In this document: positions 6,056 through 10,927 of the stretch, piece by piece | Numbering within the stretch: the stretch's first letter is position 1 | Layout of the letters: the number at the start of each line of letters is the position of its first letter | DNA from: Desulfobacteraceae bacterium | GTDB taxonomy: Bacteria > Desulfobacterota > Desulfobacteria > Desulfobacterales > Desulfobacteraceae | Direction of reading: 5' to 3' | NCBI GenBank assembly: GCA_024225895.1 | Contig: JAAEMC010000394.1 | Span: 1 to 10,927 of the forward strand | DNA: 10,927 bases | Notes under the pieces: generated by a model | Database searches by the model: none | Told to the model about the DNA's origin: nothing | The model's input: only the letters and a program-made list of their open reading frames with translations | Position numbers and translations under genes: made by a program

Positions 6056-8146
6056 ATGCAATCAAAAATAACAGGCCTGCCGGACCTGTCCCGTACCCTG
6101 GAACTGGCGGTCCGACATCATCAGAATAAGGATTTTAAGCAGGCAGAAAAACTATACCAGTCTATACTGACCAAAGACCCCAACAATGCAGATGTCAACC
6201 GGCTCATGGGGATCCTTGCCCACCAGGCCGGTAAACATGAGGCAGCGATCGGTTATTTTCAAAGGGCCATAAAGACACTGCCACGGTTTGCAGAGGCCTA
6301 CAATAGCCAGGGGGTTTCATTAAAAGCTTTGAACCGATTGGATGAGGCTATTTCAAACTTTCACAAAGCCATCAACATTAAACCTGACTATGCCGAGGCG
6401 TATTACAACCTGGGAAACACATACAAAGCATCCGGCAACACTCCAAAGGGAATTGAAAGTTACCAAAAAGCCATTGCCATCCGACCGGACTACAGCCTGG
6501 CACATAATAATCTTGGAGGGACTCTCGAGGAGACCGGCCAGATAGAAGGCGCTATCCATCACCTGAAAAAGGCAATTCAATTTCATCCCCGGTATGACGA
6601 AGCATACTATAATCTGGCCAATGCACTAAAGGCTTCAGGACAATTTGACACTGCAATTAACGCTTATAAAAAGGCCATCTCCATCCGGCCGGATTATATT
6701 CAGGCCTATAATAATCTGGGTGCAGTATACAGGGAAATCGGCCAGTTGATCCAAGCCATTGCCGTTTACCGGAAAGCCCTTGCCATCAAGCCCGATTATG
6801 CAGAAGCCTACAACAATCTTGGGAACTGCCTCAAGGATACCGGGCAGCTGGACAATGCTGTTAAGCATTTTGAAAAGGCCATTACCCTTAAAAGGGATTA
6901 TGTGGAAGCTTACAACAATCTCGGAGTTGTCCATAAACAGGCCCGGCAGCTCGGAAAAGCTACCAAAGCCTATCACAAAGCCCTGTCCATCAACCCGGAT
7001 TATGCAGAAGCCCTCAACAACCTCGGGGTCGTCTTTGAAGAAGAGGGCGAAACCAAAGAGGCCATTGAGTACTTTAAAAAAGCCCTGGCAGCCAAGCCCG
7101 AATATGCTGCGGCAATGAGACACCTGGCCCAGTCGGTTAAATTTGCAAGCCAGGATGACAGGGTCACTTCCATGAAAACCCTTTTTCATAAAGACAGTGC
7201 TTCCGATGAAGACAAGATGCACCTGGGCTTTGGGCTGGGCAAGATATTTTCAGACCTGAAGAAATATGAAAAAGGCTTTGATTATATTCTGGAAGCCAAC
7301 AGATTCAAACGCAAGGATTTAGACTACAATATTGCTGATGACCAGGCCCTTTTCAATTCTATCAAGGCGGTTTTCAATGCCTATTGCTTTACCGAATACA
7401 AGACCGCGGGCTCAACCGATGCAACCCCTATATTCATCGTCGGTATGCCGCGATCAGGAACCAGCCTGGTAGAGCAGATTCTGTCCAGCCATTCCAAGGT
7501 GTTTGGGGGGGGCGAGCTCCCAGACATTCCGGAAGTGGCCAACCAGTATCTCATGAACCCGGCCAGAAAAAAAGAAAACCTGCTGGCCAATGCCCCTTTA
7601 AAAATATTTAATACCGCCGGCCAAGAATATGTCCGGCGTATCCGTCGGTTTTCAAGCTCAGCCCTGCACATTACCGATAAAATGCCCCACAATTTTTTGC
7701 AGGTGGGCCTGATCAAGCTGATATTGCCTAAAGCAAAGATTATCCATTGTATGCGGGATCCTATGGATACCTGCTTTTCCATTTTTAAGCATTATTTCCC
7801 TGGGCCGTCATCCCCGGAATATGCTTATGATATGACGGATCTGGGGATGTTTTACACACTTTACCTGGATATAATGGACCACTGGCGGGCGGTACTGCCG
7901 GGGTTCACGTACGATATCCAATATGAAAATCTGGTGGAAAACCAGGAAACCGAAACCCGAAGACTCCTGGAGTTTTGCGCCCTGGACTGGGAGGAGGCCT
8001 GCCTGTCCTTTCACAAAACCAAGAGAACCGTGGCCACGGCCAGCTCATCTCAGGTGCGAAAGCCGATATACAAAGGATCGGTCCGGCTTTGGAAGCGATA
8101 TGAAAACCAATTAGCGCCCCTCTGGAAAGCGATTTATGGCGAATGA
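6056..8146 (+). CDS. TPR-repeat sulfotransferase family protein
   Basis: This 696-residue protein joins an N-terminal TPR superhelix to a C-terminal sulfotransferase. From residue about 11 to 350 there are ten TPR units. Nine of them (45-350) follow a strict 34-residue period with the pattern AEAYNNLG...A...Y.KAL.I.PDY, without insertions. The catalytic domain has the 5'-phosphosulfate loop IFIVGMPRSGTSLVEQIL (459-476), the DKMPHNF segment (541-547) and the 3'-phosphate-binding IHCMRDPMDTCFSIF (563-577, Arg567 and Ser575). It thus belongs to the PAPS-dependent group related to tyrosylprotein sulfotransferases. The TPR part probably binds a protein or carbohydrate substrate; which one is unknown. 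No signal peptide is seen, so it is probably cytoplasmic. ATG 6056 follows AAAGGA (6043-6048) with 7 nt spacing. It lies 95 nt after the phosphoesterase gene, and its TGA overlaps the ATG of a 55-codon ORF. Confidence 0.92.
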   Translation: MQSKITGLPDLSRTLELAVRHHQNKDFKQAEKLYQSILTKDPNNADVNRLMGILAHQAGKHEAAIGYFQRAIKTLPRFAEAYNSQGVSLKALNRLDEAISNFHKAINIKPDYAEAYYNLGNTYKASGNTPKGIESYQKAIAIRPDYSLAHNNLGGTLEETGQIEGAIHHLKKAIQFHPRYDEAYYNLANALKASGQFDTAINAYKKAISIRPDYIQAYNNLGAVYREIGQLIQAIAVYRKALAIKPDYAEAYNNLGNCLKDTGQLDNAVKHFEKAITLKRDYVEAYNNLGVVHKQARQLGKATKAYHKALSINPDYAEALNNLGVVFEEEGETKEAIEYFKKALAAKPEYAAAMRHLAQSVKFASQDDRVTSMKTLFHKDSASDEDKMHLGFGLGKIFSDLKKYEKGFDYILEANRFKRKDLDYNIADDQALFNSIKAVFNAYCFTEYKTAGSTDATPIFIVGMPRSGTSLVEQILSSHSKVFGGGELPDIPEVANQYLMNPARKKENLLANAPLKIFNTAGQEYVRRIRRFSSSALHITDKMPHNFLQVGLIKLILPKAKIIHCMRDPMDTCFSIFKHYFPGPSSPEYAYDMTDLGMFYTLYLDIMDHWRAVLPGFTYDIQYENLVENQETETRRLLEFCALDWEEACLSFHKTKRTVATASSSQVRKPIYKGSVRLWKRYENQLAPLWKAIYGE

Positions 8147-8310
8147 TCAAAACGGATACCGGACCCTTGCTACTTTGGATATGGAATACCACAGACGTTT
8201 GCAATATTGAGGATGTACTTCAAAAGACAGGAAGCCCTACTTTGAAACCGTTTTTATGGATTTATGACCGCCCTTTTGTTATAAGATCAGGTCATGGTTC
8301 ATGCAGGTAA
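8143..8310 (+). CDS. Possible 55-residue protein, ATGA-coupled to the sulfotransferase gene
   Basis: ATG 8143-8145 overlaps the sulfotransferase stop TGA 8144-8146 in an ATGA arrangement, typical of translational coupling. The frame runs 55 codons to TAA 8308-8310. The product begins MIKTDTGPLLLWIWNTTD and contains FLWIYDRPF in its second half. It is rich in Trp and hydrophobic residues, with no recognised domain and no clear membrane segment. It has no good Shine-Dalgarno sequence, which coupling would not strictly need. It fills most of the gap before hisD. It may be a real small protein, a decayed gene remnant, or chance. Confidence 0.33.
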   Translation: MIKTDTGPLLLWIWNTTDVCNIEDVLQKTGSPTLKPFLWIYDRPFVIRSGHGSCR

Positions 8311-8365
8311 TAAAAACCTAGCAGGTAATGAAAACCTAAATGATAAGAAAGACAAAAGACAATGA
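8294..8365 (+). CDS. Possible 23-residue leader ORF overlapping hisD
   Basis: ATG 8294 opens a 23-codon frame, MVHAGNKNLAGNENLNDKK and four more residues, ending at TGA 8363-8365. This stop overlaps the hisD ATG (8362-8364) as ATGA. The frame overlaps the end of the preceding 55-codon ORF by 17 nt. An 18-bp tandem repeat lies inside it in frame, giving the doubled hexapeptide AGN(K/E)NL. hisD has only a weak purine-rich ribosome binding site, so coupling from this ORF is plausible. It has one histidine, so it is not a classical histidine attenuator peptide. Its own ribosome binding site is weak. Confidence 0.3.
   Translation: MVHAGNKNLAGNENLNDKKDKRQ
8303..8338 (+). repeat. 18-bp tandem direct repeat upstream of hisD
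   Basis: Two adjacent copies, GCAGGTAATAAAAACCTA (8303-8320) and GCAGGTAATGAAAACCTA (8321-8338), differ at one position. Each copy also contains a short inverted repeat, AGGT and ACCT separated by 7 nt. The pair ends 23 nt before the hisD start codon. It could be a recent duplication, a double protein-binding site, or coding repeats of the small ORF at 8294-8365. Confidence 0.8.
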
Positions 8366-9672
8366 AAATATACAGCTATCCGTCCAAAAAAGCAGAAAAA
8401 AGGGTCAATGATACCATCAGCCGGGGGCTTGGCTTTACCTCGGATGATTATAAAAATGTTGAAAAATATATCGAAGATATCAAGATTAGGGGTGATGAGG
8501 CCCTTGTAGAATACACCAATCAATTTGACTCAAAAGCTGTGACCATTGAAAACCTGAAAGTAAGCCGGGACGAATTTGAACAGGCATTAAAAGAAGTCGA
8601 GCCCTCGTTTTTAAAAACCCTGGACACATCCATTAGCCAGGTTAAATACTTCCATGCCAAGCAAAAGGAAAAATCCTGGGTGGATACTCCCAGAAACGGG
8701 GTGATGCTGGGCCAGCTTGTGAAACCTGTAAGCGCTGCCGGTGTATACGCACCAGGGGCCAAGGGCGGGAAAACCCCTCTGGTTTCTTCAGTTCTCATGG
8801 GCGGGATTCCGGCAAAAGTCGCCGGTGTTCAATCCATATCATTGATGACGCCTCCCATGGAAAACGGGCAGATCAATCCCCATATCCTCGCGGCTGCTCA
8901 AAAAGTGGGGATTCAAGATGTTTTCAAGGCCGGCAGTGCATGGGCTATTGCTGCCTTTGCCTTTGGCACCCAAACCGTGCCCAAGGTGGATGTGATTGTC
9001 GGCCCGGGCAATATCTATGTAACCCTGGCAAAAAAAATCGTCTCCGGCATGGTGGGCATTGACATGATTGCGGGCCCCAGCGAAATTCTGGTAATTGCGG
9101 ACAAGGATGCTAACCCGGATTTCATTGCCGCAGACCTTCTTTCCCAGGCAGAGCATGATGTCATGGCATCCTCCATTCTGGTCACAGATTCGGAAAATAT
9201 CGCAAACAAAACGGCTGCTGCTGTTCAACATCAGGTAGAAAAATTATCCAGAAAAAAAATCGCAAAACAATCCATTGATAATTTTGGCGCCATCATGCTG
9301 GTGCCGGATATGGAGACCGGCATCGCACTTGCCAACCGGCTGGCTCCTGAGCACCTCGAGCTTATGGTTAAAGAACCCTTTGATTACGTGGGCCAGATTC
9401 AAAATGCCGGCGCCCTCTTCCTTGGCGCTTATACCCCTGAACCAATCGGCGACTATATTGCAGGACCCAACCATGTGCTGCCAACAGCAGGAACCGCACG
9501 CTTTTCTTCTGCTTTAAGTGTTGAACACTTTACAAAGAAAACCAGCTTGATTCACTATTCTAAAAATGCCTTTGAAAAAGAGGCCGATGATGTGATATGC
9601 CTGGCCAAAACAGAAGGGCTGGATGCCCACGCCAATAGTGTGGCCATAAGGAGATTGAAAAAAAAGAATTAA
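8362..9672 (+). CDS. hisD: Histidinol dehydrogenase
   Basis: HisD catalyses the last two steps of histidine biosynthesis, oxidising L-histidinol via histidinal to histidine with two NAD+ and a zinc ion; it acts as a cytoplasmic homodimer. The protein has 436 residues, normal for the family. Landmarks include GVYAPGAKGGKTPLVSSVLM (127-146), VGPGNIYVTLAKK (213-225) and IAGPSEILV (236-244). Zinc ligands are present as Gln262 and His265 in SQAEHD, Asp364 in IGDYIAGPNH and His423 in DAHANS. The catalytic pair Glu330-His331 is in LAPEHLE. ATG 8362 fits the usual MKIY-type N-terminus but has only a weak AAGAAAG-like ribosome binding site. Its start overlaps the stop of a 23-codon ORF. No other his gene lies in the window: upstream is the sulfotransferase region, and downstream is a convergent kinase gene 7 bp away. 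Confidence 0.97.
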   Translation: MKIYSYPSKKAEKRVNDTISRGLGFTSDDYKNVEKYIEDIKIRGDEALVEYTNQFDSKAVTIENLKVSRDEFEQALKEVEPSFLKTLDTSISQVKYFHAKQKEKSWVDTPRNGVMLGQLVKPVSAAGVYAPGAKGGKTPLVSSVLMGGIPAKVAGVQSISLMTPPMENGQINPHILAAAQKVGIQDVFKAGSAWAIAAFAFGTQTVPKVDVIVGPGNIYVTLAKKIVSGMVGIDMIAGPSEILVIADKDANPDFIAADLLSQAEHDVMASSILVTDSENIANKTAAAVQHQVEKLSRKKIAKQSIDNFGAIMLVPDMETGIALANRLAPEHLELMVKEPFDYVGQIQNAGALFLGAYTPEPIGDYIAGPNHVLPTAGTARFSSALSVEHFTKKTSLIHYSKNAFEKEADDVICLAKTEGLDAHANSVAIRRLKKKN

Positions 9673-9693
9673 ACAACTGCTATTGAAGTTGTT
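9659..9693 (-). terminator. Weak intrinsic terminator candidate for the kinase gene
   Basis: AACAACT (9672-9678) and AGTTGTT (9687-9693) form a perfect 7-bp stem with an 8-nt loop, covering the last codons and stop of the kinase gene and the hisD stop. Read on the minus strand, the stem is followed after about 6 nt by a run of T residues (complement of the A-run at 9658-9665). The stem is AT-rich and the T-run is displaced, so termination would be weak. On the plus strand no T-run follows, so it does not explain how hisD transcription ends. Confidence 0.3.
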
Positions 9694-10927
9694 CCAGGGC
9701 TTCTTTAAGGATATCCAGGTTATAAGGTTTGGCAAGGGCCAGGGTAAAACCGAATTCCCCAAAATTTTTCATGACATTGTCGCTGGAATATCCGCTTGAA
9801 ATGATTCCCTTTATATTAGGATTGATGGCCAGCAGTTGCTGCATGGTTTTAACACCGCCCAGACCATATTTGATTTCAAGATCAAGAATGGCAATGTCGA
9901 TGGTCTTTCCGGCAGCATAATGCTCTTCATAAATCATGACAGCCTCTTCCCCTTTTGTGGCCGTCACCGGTTCAAATCCGATGCGTTTGAGTATTTTAGA
10001 AGTAACCTGAAGAACGATATCATCATCATCCATCAAAAGAACCATTGAATTTTTTGTTTCCGGTGCTTTTTGCTTTTTGTCTTTAACTTGCTCTGCAGCC
10101 TTTGCTGGTTTTATACCCCGGGTTTGGGAAACCGGTAAAATAATATCTATCCGGGTGCCTTTTTCAGAAGATGTATGAATAAGAATGTTTCCTCTATGAT
10201 TTTTCACAATGGAATGGGCGACAGAAAGCCCCAGACCTGTTCCTTTGTCTTTTCCCTTGGGCTTGGTCGAATAGTAAGGCTCAAAGATATGGTCGATATC
10301 CTCTTCCCGAATCCCGCGCCCCTTATCTTCTACGGAAATGATAATACAATCAGGCCTGCTTTTGTATTTCTTACATTGGATCATCACTGTATCCATTCCG
10401 TCCATAGCTTCAAAAGCATTGACAACTACATTTTTGAGAACTTCTTTAAGCTGATGGGGGTCTGCTTCAATGTGTCGGGGCATATCCTTGAACTGAAGTT
10501 GATATTCCAGATTTTGTGATGCAGAGATGGACTGAAGTGTTTTCATCAGAAAGGACCGGATTTCAATTTTGTGTTTAACGATTATGCCGCCGTCTGAAAA
10601 TACAATAAACTTGGAAGCCAGTTCTTTTGCCTGAACAACAGATTTTTCCGCATCTTCAAGGAACTGAATCACTTCTGCATTGCTGGAAACCATTTGAGCC
10701 AGGTTAATATTGCCCAGCGTGACAGATAAAGTATTGTTAAAATCATGGGCAATGCCTCCGGCAAGGGTGCCGATGGCCTTAAGCTTTTCAGATTTCAAGA
10801 GCTTTTCCCGGGTTTCCGCAAGTTTTTGTTCTGCATATTTACGTTCGGTAATATCCCTTACAATTGCCTGGATATACTTTTTTTTCCCAATCACGAACTG
10901 ATTGAGGGAAACCTCGGTATGAACATC
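9680..10927 (-). CDS. Hybrid sensor histidine kinase: PAS - HisKA - HATPase - receiver, N-terminus missing
   Basis: This is a two-component signalling protein whose beginning lies beyond the right window edge; 415 residues are visible and the frame is open to the edge. The visible part starts inside a PAS domain ending in AIVRDITERK. A dimerisation and phosphoacceptor helix follows, with GTLAGGIAHDFNN; the histidine codon is at 10745-10747. The ATPase domain has KNVVVNAFEAM (N box), VEDKGRGI (G1), IFEPYYSTK (F box) and GTGLGLS (G2). After a Lys/Ala-rich linker comes a complete receiver domain with acidic MDDDD, phosphoacceptor Asp in AILDLEI, SSGYS and LAKPY. The protein probably autophosphorylates and passes phosphate to its own receiver or onwards. 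A GTG at 10892-10894 is inside the PAS domain and is not the true start. No membrane segment is visible in this part. The signal and target are unknown. It converges on hisD with 7 bp between stops. Confidence 0.92.
   Translation of the reverse strand, partial: DVHTEVSLNQFVIGKKKYIQAIVRDITERKYAEQKLAETREKLLKSEKLKAIGTLAGGIAHDFNNTLSVTLGNINLAQMVSSNAEVIQFLEDAEKSVVQAKELASKFIVFSDGGIIVKHKIEIRSFLMKTLQSISASQNLEYQLQFKDMPRHIEADPHQLKEVLKNVVVNAFEAMDGMDTVMIQCKKYKSRPDCIIISVEDKGRGIREEDIDHIFEPYYSTKPKGKDKGTGLGLSVAHSIVKNHRGNILIHTSSEKGTRIDIILPVSQTRGIKPAKAAEQVKDKKQKAPETKNSMVLLMDDDDIVLQVTSKILKRIGFEPVTATKGEEAVMIYEEHYAAGKTIDIAILDLEIKYGLGGVKTMQQLLAINPNIKGIISSGYSSDNVMKNFGEFGFTLALAKPYNLDILKEALEQLQ

Noticed and set aside
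6635..7222. Long open frame of 195 codons on the minus strand inside the TPR region
   Set aside because: It is antisense to the TPR repeats and owes its length to their repeated codons; its product shows only a repeated mirror pattern and no domain.
8136..8210. A 24-codon ORF starting at ATG 8136
   Set aside because: It lies in a third frame across the sulfotransferase stop, has no ribosome binding site and is shorter and less well placed than the ATGA-coupled frame at 8143.
10892..10894. GTG as the start of the hybrid kinase
   Set aside because: The frame is open to the window edge, and the residues before it (DVHTEVSLNQF) continue the PAS domain, so the gene simply runs out of the window.

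Overview
The window looks like chromosomal DNA from an anaerobic deltaproteobacterium (Desulfobacterota), most likely a Desulfobacter/Desulfobacula-type sulfate reducer. This rests on a class I [4Fe-4S] hybrid cluster protein of the Desulfovibrio type, an Hcp-linked cysteine-free CRP/FNR regulator, a tungsten-type aldehyde ferredoxin oxidoreductase and a PAS/histidine kinase/receiver hybrid. The taxonomic placement is inference; there is no rRNA or marker gene here. No mobile element, CRISPR array, tRNA or rRNA was seen.

Left part (1-4785): a divergent nitrosative/redox-stress locus. hcp (minus strand, cut by the left edge) and a CRP/FNR-family regulator (plus strand, probably HcpR) share a 179-bp intergenic region. 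That region carries a perfect FNR-type palindrome at 979-994, placed over the -35 position of a hcp promoter with a consensus TATAAT -10. The regulator reads in the same direction into an RtcB-family RNA ligase and an aldehyde:ferredoxin oxidoreductase with small gaps, and the run ends at a strong intrinsic terminator (4751-4785). The regulator has no canonical start codon where homology and the ribosome binding site say it should begin.

Middle part (4791-8365): a polytopic membrane metallophosphoesterase with an internal twin-arginine motif begins only 6 nt after the terminator. After a 95-bp gap comes a 696-residue protein with ten TPR units fused to a PAPS-dependent sulfotransferase domain. 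Its stop overlaps (ATGA) a possible 55-codon ORF. That ORF overlaps a 23-codon ORF containing an in-frame 18-bp tandem repeat, which in turn overlaps (ATGA) the start of hisD. This is a possible chain of translational coupling made of very small ORFs.

Right part (8362-10927): hisD, complete, with all expected metal and catalytic residues but no other his gene beside it. It converges at a 7-bp gap on a minus-strand PAS/histidine kinase/receiver protein that is cut by the right edge. The most promising leads are the hcp/regulator control region with its odd start codon, the placing of rtcB behind a probable NO-responsive regulator, and the small-ORF/tandem-repeat region in front of hisD.
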